Shown piece by piece: positions 24,997 through 32,493 of a stretch of DNA of 64,000 nucleotides. Both the position numbers and the translations under genes were made by a program. Each line of letters begins with the position of its first letter. The stretch's first letter is position 1. Origin of the DNA: Bacteroides propionicigenes (GTDB taxonomy: Bacteria > Bacteroidota > Bacteroidia > Bacteroidales > Bacteroidaceae); NCBI RefSeq assembly GCF_018390535.1, contig NZ_JAHBBW010000001.1, positions 186,001-250,000 on the forward strand, given 5' to 3'. Below the pieces are notes generated by a model. That model worked only from the letters and a program-made list of their open reading frames with translations, was not told the DNA's origin and did no database searches.

Positions 24997-26025
24997 TCAG
25001 TCAATGGGCAGCGGTATGTCCACCCATTCTCCCCAGCCGTCCACATCTACGTCAAAGCTGCCTCCGCCTTCCAGCCCCTCGTCGTTGGAAATCGACAGCC
25101 CGCTCACGACGATAACGCCACCCCGTGGTTGTCCTTTCACTTGGTCTGTGACATCGAACTCGAAGGTCTTGAACTTGCCGTTCACCATTCTCACCTCCAA
25201 GTTCAGGCTGTACCTTCGCCCGTCCGTACCGTTTCGTCCGTAATGTTCACCCGGATAGTCGGGTACGCCGAACGACTGTACCAGCGCTTCCGCTCCGTAA
25301 TCTTCCAGCGTACAGTCGAACATTACCGTGGCTGCGGTTTCTCCGGTATGCCCATCGTTCAGATAGACCGTTTCGGCCATGCCTGCCAAGGCTCCGCGTG
25401 CCAAGGCCACGTATTGTTGTCCGCTTTCGAACTCGTAACGTATCATATAGGTGTAAACCAATGGACGCAAGGTAACCGGCAGCTCCGTCGGGGCAAGTGT
25501 TTTTTCTGCCGTGTATTCTTCCATGTATGCCCCGTAAAGCATGTCGGGCTGGTTCACGGTACGTTCCCCCGCGTGCAATTCATGGAAAGAACTCCGGGTC
25601 ACGCCGCGTGTGGTGGCTGTGGCGGATTCCGAAGCGGCCACGCCATCGAACACGATATATTCCGTATCATTGTTGTAGAACAACAGTTCGTGCGTGCCTT
25701 CCGGCATGGCGATCCGTCCTCCTTCATCGGGCAGATTGCTCTCTATACGCTGTCCGTCGCTGGTATAGACTTGGACACGTATTCCGTCGGCCGGAGCAGG
25801 ACACAAATCTTCATAGTCGTACTTCCAGTCCTCTTCCCACAATTTTTCCCAGTCATAGGCGTAAGTACGTTCCCATTCCTGTTCCCAGTCGGAAGAGAGA
25901 TTCACCTTCACGGAAAGACCATGCTCGTCGTGGTCGTAACACAGGTCTTTCCGGCAGCTCGTGGAAAGGAATGTCAATCCTGCAAACGTAAGCCCCATGA
26001 GGGTATATCGTAGCGTTGCTTTCAT
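24997..26025 (-). CDS. DUF5119-type fimbrial lipoprotein
   Basis: Signal peptide with box TFLSTSC, then RKDLCYDHDEHG and a Trp/Glu-rich segment (SDWEQEWERTYAYDWEKLWEEDW). This is the usual N-terminus of DUF5119 proteins, which sit in Bacteroidales fimbrial operons next to DUF3575 and fimbrillin genes. The family is thought to be related to anchor or chaperone-like Mfa2 subunits. Its start overlaps the stop of the DUF3575 gene by 4 nt, giving translational coupling. Confidence 0.85.
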   Translation of the reverse strand: MKATLRYTLMGLTFAGLTFLSTSCRKDLCYDHDEHGLSVKVNLSSDWEQEWERTYAYDWEKLWEEDWKYDYEDLCPAPADGIRVQVYTSDGQRIESNLPDEGGRIAMPEGTHELLFYNNDTEYIVFDGVAASESATATTRGVTRSSFHELHAGERTVNQPDMLYGAYMEEYTAEKTLAPTELPVTLRPLVYTYMIRYEFESGQQYVALARGALAGMAETVYLNDGHTGETAATVMFDCTLEDYGAEALVQSFGVPDYPGEHYGRNGTDGRRYSLNLEVRMVNGKFKTFEFDVTDQVKGQPRGGVIVVSGLSISNDEGLEGGGSFDVDVDGWGEWVDIPLPID

Positions 26026-27272
26026 CGTGCGCCTCCTTTCTTTTTATCGGTATCCCACAACCGCCACACAAGGGCAAACTTCAGTTTCAACGGACCGAAG
26101 TAATTCATTCGGTTTGTCTGCTGGTACACGTAGTGCCCGTCGATGGGAAGATATTCTTCGTACTTGCTGTGCATGTACCCCAGACCGATACCGGCTTCCA
26201 GCGAGAGCCGCCGTCCGATGGGGAACATGTAGCCGTAGCTGACACCCACCATTTCGGCCTCGCCCTGATAGCCCTCTTTGCCGTTTTCAAGGTCGTACCA
26301 CGTGAAGCCGCCGAACACGCCGAGGTAGTGGCCGTGCCACGGGCTGCCTTGCTTCTGTCCGAACCACCAGCGTCCCTCCGGGCTGATTGTAGCTACTTGG
26401 TAACATTTGTGCTTGCCGTCATTATTCCACCATGCCATGTCGCCTTCGAGGTTCACCGTCCAACGGTCGGCGATACGGTACTCCACTTCGAGCGAAGGCA
26501 TCAGTATCGCATCGTAGAGCAGGTTGGTCTTAACGGCCAACCGCTGTACTGTCGGTCTATGCGGTTGCACGGTCGCTTCCTTCCGCACCGTTGCCGGCTC
26601 GGAGGCCGGTTCCGCCACGCTATCGGGTTGCAGGGCCGGTTCCGGCTCTTTCACTTTCGTCTCTTTTTGGGAAATGACTTTTACGGGCGGTTCGGGTTTC
26701 CGGTAGCAGGCCACCGAGAGGCTGGAGCGCAGTTCGGGAAAGAAATTCTCCAGCATGTAGGTGTACGGCATACCGCCCCGCAGGTCCATGAGCTGTTTCT
26801 TGCGTCCGTCCACTACGCGACCTGCCTTGTCGAACACCCATACGGGCGTATGGTCAAGGATATGCAGCACCTCTTCCTTGTATAATATGTCCGAGGCGGC
26901 GACCATTTGGCGCAGCATGTCCCACGCAATACCTTCTCCATGTATGCAGATCAAACTGTCGGGGATTCCGGCGTGGCGCACGAGATAGGATTTCAGGGAG
27001 TCGGCCCTGCGCTCTGACAGCACCCCGTTGAGACGGTTCACACCTTCGGGCGATGCCCACGAGCGTATCACGACGCTTTCAAGGCGGTCCGCACCGTGTT
27101 CTTCACGCAGGGTGCGGATAAAACGCTCCAGTTCCGCGCGGTTGTCCCGGAAGAGCATGTCCACTTCCCTGTGGCCCTGCCGGTAATGGATACGGGCCGA
27201 GTCCAACTCTTGCGCATGAACATACCCGCCGCAGAATAAAAGAAATAATAACAGTATTCGTTTCATTGTCAT
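26022..27272 (-). CDS. DUF3575 outer-membrane protein, first gene of the fimbrial operon
   Basis: Signal peptide MTMKRILLLFLLFCGGYVHA. An N-terminal OmpA-like half (RIHYRQGHREVDMLFRDNRAELERFI, then IRSWASPEGVNRLNGVLSERRADSL) spans about residues 25-110. A Pro/Glu-rich linker follows (about 190-230), then the DUF3575 beta-barrel domain (LAVKTNLLYDAILMPSLEVEYRIADRWTVNLEG, about 243-275, to the end). In Bacteroidales such proteins open fimbrial operons and are assumed to sit in the outer membrane. It is the gene nearest the invertible promoter and would be the first transcribed in the ON state. Confidence 0.88.
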   Translation of the reverse strand: MTMKRILLLFLLFCGGYVHAQELDSARIHYRQGHREVDMLFRDNRAELERFIRTLREEHGADRLESVVIRSWASPEGVNRLNGVLSERRADSLKSYLVRHAGIPDSLICIHGEGIAWDMLRQMVAASDILYKEEVLHILDHTPVWVFDKAGRVVDGRKKQLMDLRGGMPYTYMLENFFPELRSSLSVACYRKPEPPVKVISQKETKVKEPEPALQPDSVAEPASEPATVRKEATVQPHRPTVQRLAVKTNLLYDAILMPSLEVEYRIADRWTVNLEGDMAWWNNDGKHKCYQVATISPEGRWWFGQKQGSPWHGHYLGVFGGFTWYDLENGKEGYQGEAEMVGVSYGYMFPIGRRLSLEAGIGLGYMHSKYEEYLPIDGHYVYQQTNRMNYFGPLKLKFALVWRLWDTDKKKGGAR

Positions 27273-27369
27273 AATTCTGTCTATGCCAATTTATTTATAT
27301 CAGCTATTTATTCAATCTCTGTACGTTTGTCCGTGCCGTGCTTCTTTCTTTAGAGGTAAAAAAGCACCG

Positions 27370-27424
27370 AACCAACAAATAATCAGCCGGATAACTGTCA
27401 GTTATGCCGATTTATTTGTTGGTT
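27370..27424 (-). promoter_or_regulatory. Long palindrome overlapping the left inverted repeat
   Basis: 13-bp arms AACCAACAAATAA (27370-27382) / TTATTTGTTGGTT (27412-27424) enclose a second palindrome ATAACTGTCAGTTAT (27391-27405). The right arm overlaps the invertase repeat, and the outermost AACCAAC repeats its half-site. It would lie in the 5' leader of the fimbrial mRNA when the switch is ON, or could bind a recombination accessory factor. Confidence 0.6.
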
Positions 27425-27588
27425 AAATCGTTCGTTAAAAAGACTATCGGAAAAAAGGTCGTATTATTCGGACACTCCGGGAAAATTTGTCCTACTCAAA
27501 GAACTGAAACGCAATTTTTTGCAGATTTTTTTTGTGGATAATTCGTGTTTTTGTAATTTTGTGGCTGAAAACGAACGATTTAACCAAC
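27418..27588. repeat. Invertible DNA segment (phase switch) with 19-bp inverted repeats
   Basis: GTTGGTTAAATCGTTCGTT (27418-27436) and its exact reverse complement AACGAACGATTTAACCAAC (27570-27588) bound 133 bp. The segment lies between the fimbrial operon and a serine invertase gene and contains one canonical promoter. This is the arrangement of Bacteroides fragilis-type invertible promoters. Confidence 0.88.
27531..27561 (+). promoter_or_regulatory. Invertible promoter (currently pointing right, fimbriae OFF)
   Basis: TTTG (27531-27534), 19 nt, TAATTTTG (27554-27561): a textbook Bacteroidetes promoter inside the invertible segment. As drawn it fires toward the 3' end of the invertase gene. 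Inversion would place the -7 box near 27445-27452 facing the DUF3575 gene. Confidence 0.85.
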
Positions 27589-27594
27589 GTAAAA

Positions 27595-28254
27595 TCATAC
27601 CCTCCGTTTTTGCAACTCCCCTTTCCGTCTTATCTCTTTCTCTTTCATGGCCTTATCTATTTCCTTATAGCGGCTACGGAATTTCATGAATGTATCCCGC
27701 GAAATGTCGAAACGCCTGCATATATCGGCAATCGTACAGTTCCGCTTCAACATGCCAACGATGACCTTTCGGTTTTCGATCAGCACGTTCATTTTCGTGT
27801 AGCTGCCTTTTTTCCGACCAAGGACGACACCCTCGGCTTTCCGGAGGGCGAGAGCCTCCTTCGTGCGCATCGAAATCAGGTTGCGTTCAATTTCCGCTAC
27901 CAGACCGAACGCGAAACAAAGTACCTTGCTGTTGATGGAGTTGTCGAACGAATACCCCTCCTTGGTTGTGTAAAGGTTGATTCCCTTCTCCAGACACTTG
28001 CCCATGATGGCCATGAGGTCCGTCAGCGTGCGGCTTAGCCGCGAAACTTCCGTGACAATCAGCGTGTCGCCCCGTTTCATGCGCCGTATCAGTCCCCCTA
28101 ATTTGCGGTCGCACCCCTTCTTCTTGCCGCTGGCGACCTCCGTCACCCACTGGCTGACGGAAAGATTTCTACTGTCGGCGAAACGCCGGATCTCGTCTTG
28201 TTGGTTAGCCGGGTTCTGTTTGCCCGTGCTGACCCTTAAATAACCTATTATCAT
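27595..28254 (-). CDS. Serine DNA invertase/resolvase
   Basis: A small serine recombinase of 219 aa with intact active site: IIGYLRVSTGKQ (catalytic Ser9), RGDTLIVTEVSRLSRTLTDLM (about 61-81) and a long E helix, VLCFAFGLVAEIERNLISMRTKEALALRKAEG. The C-terminal helix-turn-helix is NCTIADICRRFDISRDTFMKFRSRYK, followed by a basic tail. It belongs to the Mpi-like invertases of Bacteroides. Its stop codon lies 6 bp from the right inverted repeat, so it is the likely enzyme for the switch at 27418-27588. Confidence 0.92.
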   Translation of the reverse strand: MIIGYLRVSTGKQNPANQQDEIRRFADSRNLSVSQWVTEVASGKKKGCDRKLGGLIRRMKRGDTLIVTEVSRLSRTLTDLMAIMGKCLEKGINLYTTKEGYSFDNSINSKVLCFAFGLVAEIERNLISMRTKEALALRKAEGVVLGRKKGSYTKMNVLIENRKVIVGMLKRNCTIADICRRFDISRDTFMKFRSRYKEIDKAMKEKEIRRKGELQKRRV

Positions 28255-28434
28255 AATCCTTAATTATTTTACGGGAGCGACATTGCCCCCGTCCGGTATA
28301 AATAAGGCATGATGGTTCGAAATGAAAGGATTCTGTACATAATTGTATGCGTAACATTTTATTCTTCAACTATTTTAATGTCTTTTCGGAATCTCGTCGG
28401 GAAAAACTGGCACGTATGTTTTCTCCGGACAGGC

Positions 28435-28590
28435 CGTAAGCTCGTGAAAAACATAAACCGTTACGGAGGAAATGCCTCATTCGTGGAACTGCATGAAGTC
28501 GGTGCCTATGACAACAGCCATTCTCTGATGCCGGATTTGAAGGGGCAACGAATGGACCGGATGCCCCAAATGGTTGGACGAGCAATGCTG
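28435..28590 (+). pseudogene. Possible remnant of an alpha/beta-hydrolase C-terminus
   Basis: In the plus frame the segment NINRYGGNASFVELHEVGAYDNSHSLMPDLKG resembles the C-terminal His region of Bacteroidales alpha/beta hydrolases (GGxAxxxxLPxxGxxGNSH). Nothing upstream continues the domain and the frame then runs into the terminator at 28621. It is at most a decayed fragment. The rest of 28255-28434 shows no gene. Confidence 0.25.
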
Positions 28591-28620
28591 AAATCGAATG
28601 ATATGCCGAAAAATAAAGAA

Positions 28621-28659
28621 AAATGCGGTCTTCTCGACAGTAAGCAAGAAGCCGCATTT
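28621..28659 (-). terminator. Terminator of DUF4405/Crp unit
   Basis: AAATGCGG (28621-28628) / CCGCATTT (28652-28659) with further inner pairing; T-rich on the minus-strand downstream side. Confidence 0.8.
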
Positions 28660-28724
28660 GTAATAAGTACCCCGATTTCTGTAAGAACGCTTTGTCCGGA
28701 AGTTGTCCGTTGAATAGGTTGTGC

Positions 28725-29144
28725 TTATTTCAATGATTTGCGTAGCAACGGAAGGCGTTTCAGTATATGGCCGATAGAAAGGACAGTTGTAACGATTCCT
28801 GCCCAAAAATGACATTGCCCGACCGGGGAACCTGCTCCTTCTATGCCTAACAGGGCAAATCCGGTCAGAACCACGGACAGGAACAGGACCGACAGTACCG
28901 CCGTGACCTTGCTTTTCCGGCCTATTCCGTTCTTGGCAGTTCCCTTGTACCAGCCCCAATGCGTCGCTATATGAAATATGGAGGCCATGAGGAACAGCAG
29001 GCTCGTCAGGACATGGAAAACTGCCCAATTATGCCATACCTCGTGATTGCCTTCATAGTCGGCCACATGCAATTCGATTCCGGAGTATGCGGACAGGACA
29101 AACACGGGAATCAGGCTCCAGTCTATTATAAAAATCTTTTTCAT
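28725..29144 (-). CDS. DUF4405 membrane protein
   Basis: Four hydrophobic segments (MKKIFIIDWSLIPVFVLSAYSGIEL; HNWAVFHVLTSLLFLMASIFHIATHW; VTAVLSVLFLSVVLTGFALLGI; CHFWAGIVTTVLSIGHILK) with histidines placed as in cytochrome b-like proteins. This fits DUF4405, a Bacteroidetes membrane family suspected of binding haem, without proven function. I used the Met at 29144, since the open frame upstream overlaps the Crp/Fnr gene. It follows the Crp/Fnr gene by 79 nt and may be its target or share its mRNA. Confidence 0.8.
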   Translation of the reverse strand: MKKIFIIDWSLIPVFVLSAYSGIELHVADYEGNHEVWHNWAVFHVLTSLLFLMASIFHIATHWGWYKGTAKNGIGRKSKVTAVLSVLFLSVVLTGFALLGIEGAGSPVGQCHFWAGIVTTVLSIGHILKRLPLLRKSLK

Positions 29145-29223
29145 CTGTCTTTCGGTTTTAATAGATGCGGCAAAGTTCGCATCTTCGACTGGAACCGGAC
29201 GATAACAAATGTAAAGAAATGAA

Positions 29224-29778
29224 CTATCGCCTGTTTCTGATCCTCGACAGGGAAACAGAAGTAATCCCCAAATAGGAGGCAATATAATGCTGGGGAATCC
29301 GCTGTATGATAGAGGGGTGTTCTTTCAGCAGTTCTTCATACCGTTGTTGGGGGGTGTTCTTTATGCGGGAAAGGAAGAGCCGCTGATAAACATGGAAGCG
29401 TTCGATGATTTTTTCCTCATATATCTGCCGTAGCGCGGGCTTCTGTCCGAGGTTTCTGAAAAAATCTTCCCGCTTCATAACCGACAGTTCTGCCGGCTCT
29501 ATGCTTTCCAGGGAAAAAAGGCTCGGTGTCCGTTGATACAGGCTGTCGAATGACGCGACGAAATCCCCTTCGAAAAAGAACTGGAAAGTGATGTCCCGTC
29601 CTTCGTTGTTGAAAAACAGGCGCAGGCAACCTTTCCGGATCAGGTACATTCTGTCGGCTACCTTGCCTTCTTCCAACAATATCGTTTTAGGAGGAACGGA
29701 TAATTCGGTTATCTCCGGAAGCGATAGAAAATAGGCGTTTTTATCAGAGTTCATTGTCATTTCATCTTTATTCGTCAT
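29224..29778 (-). CDS. Crp/Fnr-family transcriptional regulator
   Basis: The N-terminal cyclic-nucleotide-binding fold spans PPKTILLEEGKVADRMYLIRKGCLRLFFNNEGRDITFQFFFEGDFVASFDSLYQ (about 29-85), a long dimer helix follows, and a C-terminal HTH is IPQHYIASYLGITSVSLSRIRNRR. No Cys cluster is present, so it is not an Fe-S FNR. It is the type common in Bacteroidetes that regulates a neighbouring membrane gene. The start may be MTNKDEM at 29778 or the second Met a few codons later. Confidence 0.9.
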   Translation of the reverse strand: MTNKDEMTMNSDKNAYFLSLPEITELSVPPKTILLEEGKVADRMYLIRKGCLRLFFNNEGRDITFQFFFEGDFVASFDSLYQRTPSLFSLESIEPAELSVMKREDFFRNLGQKPALRQIYEEKIIERFHVYQRLFLSRIKNTPQQRYEELLKEHPSIIQRIPQHYIASYLGITSVSLSRIRNRR

Positions 29779-29834
29779 GGTTTGATAGTGTATTGTTCAT
29801 CACGTACTCGGCACAAATTCTGATAGAGACTCAT

Positions 29835-30644
29835 CTACTTTAATAACTTGCGTTCGCTGCCGCCAGTTCCCAATATTCTCATCTGTTGAATGGCTATCTG
29901 ATTGAGTTTAATCAACCGCTCACCCTGCGGAATACCTTGGTCTATAAATACTGCATTGAGGTTTTCCATATTTGAGAGGCAAATAAGCTCATTGATTGTG
30001 GCATAGTCCCGGATATTCCCTTTCAGTTCGGGGTGTTGCTCACGCCACATCTTGGCGGTCATACCGAACATCGCCACATTCAGCATATCGGCTTCATCGG
30101 CATAGATAATACTGGCTTGTTTGGCGGTTACCTCTGCCGGGATAAGGTTCTGTTTTATGGCATCGGTATGTATGCGGTAGTTGATTTTCGACAGTTCCCG
30201 TTTGGCTGACCAACCGAGTTGCTGTTGTTCCTCGGTCTTTAATCGTTGGAACTCCTTTATAATATACAGTTCAAATTCAACGGAAATCCAGCTTGCAAAC
30301 TTAAATGCTATATCCTTGTGAGCGTAAGTGCCGCCGTAGCGTCCCGATTTGGAGAGTATGCCTATTGCGTTTGTCGTACTTATCCATTTTGTCGGTGATA
30401 AGGTAAAGGCGTTCAGCCCGGCTTCCTTTTTAAACCCCTCGAATTCGAGGGGTTTAAAACTCGGGTTGTACAAACTCTCCCAAATACCCAGATATTCTAT
30501 TGTATTCCGGTTACGCAGCCAGTTCCCGATAACCGCAGTCGGGTCATCGCTTTTGTATCTTGCTATGTCTGTCAGGCTGATATAATCATTCTCGTTGACT
30601 GATATAATTGTGACACTTGTGTCTTTTACTGTAATCTTTGCCAT
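29835..30644 (-). CDS. KilA-N domain protein
   Basis: The N-terminal 110 residues match KilA-N, a DNA-binding domain of phages and mobile elements: YISLTDIARYKSDDPTAVIGNWLRNRNTIEYLGIWESLYNPSFKPLEFEGFKK, then LSPTKWISTTNAIGILSKSGRYGGTYAHKDIAFKFASWIS. The C-terminal half carries the region usually seen in Bacteroides homologues (YADEADMLNVAMFGMTAKMWREQHP). Roles are poorly known; some relatives affect host growth or phage resistance. It has its own promoter at 30674 and stands divergently from the TetR gene. Confidence 0.92.
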   Translation of the reverse strand: MAKITVKDTSVTIISVNENDYISLTDIARYKSDDPTAVIGNWLRNRNTIEYLGIWESLYNPSFKPLEFEGFKKEAGLNAFTLSPTKWISTTNAIGILSKSGRYGGTYAHKDIAFKFASWISVEFELYIIKEFQRLKTEEQQQLGWSAKRELSKINYRIHTDAIKQNLIPAEVTAKQASIIYADEADMLNVAMFGMTAKMWREQHPELKGNIRDYATINELICLSNMENLNAVFIDQGIPQGERLIKLNQIAIQQMRILGTGGSERKLLK

Positions 30645-30673
30645 TTTATATTTGATTCTTTGGGTTTTATGTA

Positions 30674-30681
30674 CAAAAGTA
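30674..30681 (-). promoter_or_regulatory. Promoter of KilA-N gene
   Basis: Minus-strand TACTTTTG, a perfect -7 box, 30 nt upstream of the start codon at 30644. Confidence 0.65.
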
Positions 30682-30735
30682 ATTATAATCTATGAGACTT
30701 TCTCCTTTTCAATGAACAATATGACTTTTCCTTTC

Positions 30736-30759
30736 GGATATAGACAAGGATATAGACAA
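30736..30759 (+). repeat. Tandem 12-bp repeat between KilA-N and tetR
   Basis: GGATATAGACAA occurs twice in direct tandem. It may be an operator or only a short duplication. The rest of 30682-30853 shows no gene. Confidence 0.6.
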
Positions 30760-30853
30760 GGTATTTCGCTACCTCCGGTAATACCTGCTTTTCCCTTATT
30801 TCAATCATGTAAAATCACCATAAATAGGTATTGTCCAGTAAATTCAAACCCCG

Positions 30854-30861
30854 TACTTTTG
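30854..30861 (+). promoter_or_regulatory. Promoter of tetR-type gene
   Basis: TACTTTTG with TTG 20 nt upstream. The motif ATCGTTCATTA (30881-30891) lies between promoter and ATG and recurs at 31612-31622; it is a candidate operator. Confidence 0.7.
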
Positions 30862-30894
30862 CAAAAATATAAACGGAAACATCGTTCATTATTT

Positions 30895-31506
30895 ATGCAG
30901 GTACTCAAAGAAGACATACGCGGCCGCATATTGGCAGTCGCCGAACAGCGATTCGGGCAGCAGGGGTATTCCAAGACCTCCATGCGCGAGATTGCCGGAG
31001 CCGTCGGTGTCGGTGTGGGGAACATATATAATTATTTCCGGAACAAGGACGAATTGTTCTGTGAAGTGGTCCGTCCCGTCCTGCACGCTATGGAAGCCAT
31101 GTTGCAGGAGCATCACGGCATACGCGGCGAGGACGTGATGACGATGCGTTCCGAAAAATACCTGAAAGCCTGTATCGACGAATACGTTTCGCTCATCGAA
31201 ACGCATCGCAGCCTGCTGGAGATCCTGTTGTTCCGTGCCCAAGGCTCTTCGCTGGAACATTTTCGCGAAAGCTACACCGACCGTTCGACCGGGCTGGTCA
31301 AGGCATGGTTCGCCGCCATGAAGAAGAAGTACCCGAATATAAATACGGCTGTGTCCGATTTTATCATTCACCTGCATACGGTGTGGATGTTCACGCTGTT
31401 CGAGGAGCTGTTGATGCACGCGGTGCCCAAACAGGAAATGGAATCCATTCTGCATGACTATATTCTGTTTGAAATTCAAGGTTGGAGGGCCATTATCAAG
31501 GTATGA
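30895..31506 (+). CDS. TetR/AcrR-family repressor
   Basis: The 203-aa regulator starts MQVLKEDIRGRILAVAEQRFGQQGYSKTSMREIAGAVGVGVGNIYNYFRNKDELFCEVV, the standard TetR helix-turn-helix. The remaining helices form a ligand-binding domain without recognisable specificity. The frame is open from 30595, but the ATG at 30895 is right because it sits 34 nt behind a perfect promoter and begins the domain. It most likely represses itself and the transport/methyltransferase operon from 31639, which shares the 11-bp motif. Confidence 0.92.
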   Translation: MQVLKEDIRGRILAVAEQRFGQQGYSKTSMREIAGAVGVGVGNIYNYFRNKDELFCEVVRPVLHAMEAMLQEHHGIRGEDVMTMRSEKYLKACIDEYVSLIETHRSLLEILLFRAQGSSLEHFRESYTDRSTGLVKAWFAAMKKKYPNINTAVSDFIIHLHTVWMFTLFEELLMHAVPKQEMESILHDYILFEIQGWRAIIKV

Positions 31507-31554
31507 CAGATAGAAAAGACACATACGGACAAGCTGCCGTAACGGGGCAGCGGG

Positions 31555-31590
31555 AAAAGAGGAAATCTTCACAAAGGTTTCCTCTTTTTT
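31555..31590 (+). terminator. Terminator of tetR-type gene
   Basis: AAAGAGGAAA(t)C / G(g)TTTCCTCTTT followed by a T run, so the operon at 31639 needs its own promoter. Confidence 0.85.
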
Positions 31591-31611
31591 TATTCGTGAA
31601 CAAATCTGAAT

Positions 31612-31622
31612 ATCGTTCATTA
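31612..31622 (+). promoter_or_regulatory. Candidate TetR operator upstream of the ABC operon
   Basis: ATCGTTCATTA is identical to 30881-30891 and lies 16 nt before the ATG at 31639. A related reverse-strand form (AATGAACAATA) occurs near 30711. No perfect -7 box was found here; TATCGTTC itself is the closest match. Confidence 0.4.
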
Positions 31623-31638
31623 ATAAATATCATAACAA

Positions 31639-32493
31639 ATGAAACAGAGACATAAATTCGAGAGCATTGTCGCCGAGACATTGCTCATTCCGCTCTATTA
31701 CAGGGCGAAAGAGAGCGGCCGAAAGAACCCGATTCTGAACGACAAGGTTGCGGAGGGGCTGGTGGACAGTCTGGAATACGACTACTCCCGTTTCGACGGG
31801 GCGAAGTTGAGCGAGGTCGGCTGCGTCGTGCGCGGGTGGTTTTTCGACCGTGCCGTGCGCCGCTTCATAGGGAAGCACGCCGATGCGGTGGTGGTGAATG
31901 TGGGCTGTGGTCTGGACACCCGTTTCCAGCGTATCGGCGACGGGAAGGCCGTATTCTACGACATGGACCTGCCGGAAGTCATCGCGCTGCGCCGCGAGCT
32001 GATTCCGGAGCAGCCGGGCAACCCCTACATTGCGGCCTCCCTGCTGGATGCCGGCTGGCTGGACGACCTGCGTCGCCGGCATCCCGATGCGCATTTCATC
32101 TTCGTGGTCGAAGGCGTGCTGATGTATTTCTATGAAAAGCAGGTAAAAACATTTCTGCACCATGTGGCCGAGCGTTTCGGGGGCGGCGAACTGTGGTTCG
32201 ACGTCTGCGGTACGATGATGAGCCGTCACGGAGTGAAACCCGATTCGCTCCGTGAACACGAGGCGCAAATCCGCTCCGGTCTGAGCGACGGGCGTCTGGT
32301 AGAACAATGGGAACCCCGCCTACGCCTTTTGGAACAGGCCAATTACATGAAGTTTTTCCGTCCGCGCTGGGGCTTCTTCTTCGGGCAAATATTGGGACGG
32401 ATGACGCGGCTGTGCTACAAGTTCAGTTCGATGTTGGGATATGAAATCGTATCGAATTCCCGTGACACGGCGGCAATTCTCCATGAAAGATGA
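31639..32493 (+). CDS. LCMT-family SAM-dependent O-methyltransferase
   Basis: Class I methyltransferase of the leucine-carboxyl-methyltransferase/polyketide-type family. The SAM motif is VVVNVGCGLDTRFQRIG (about 89-105) and the acidic loop is AVFYDMDLPEVIALRREL. The family motif DAHFIFVVEGVLMYF follows at about 154-168. The start region RHKFESIVAETLLIPLYYRAKESGRKNPILND is typical of bacterial homologues that methylate carboxyl or hydroxyl groups of small molecules. First gene of a five-gene operon; its stop overlaps the next start by 4 nt. Confidence 0.88.
   Translation: MKQRHKFESIVAETLLIPLYYRAKESGRKNPILNDKVAEGLVDSLEYDYSRFDGAKLSEVGCVVRGWFFDRAVRRFIGKHADAVVVNVGCGLDTRFQRIGDGKAVFYDMDLPEVIALRRELIPEQPGNPYIAASLLDAGWLDDLRRRHPDAHFIFVVEGVLMYFYEKQVKTFLHHVAERFGGGELWFDVCGTMMSRHGVKPDSLREHEAQIRSGLSDGRLVEQWEPRLRLLEQANYMKFFRPRWGFFFGQILGRMTRLCYKFSSMLGYEIVSNSRDTAAILHER

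Noticed and set aside
25129-26885. Long plus-strand frames opposite the DUF5119 and DUF3575 genes
   Set aside because: Shadow frames in GC-rich coding sequence; the minus-strand proteins have clear signals and domains.
28309-28713. 134-codon plus-strand frame as a complete gene
   Set aside because: It runs through the minus-strand terminator at 28621 and has no leader or full domain; only a hydrolase-like fragment was kept, at low confidence.
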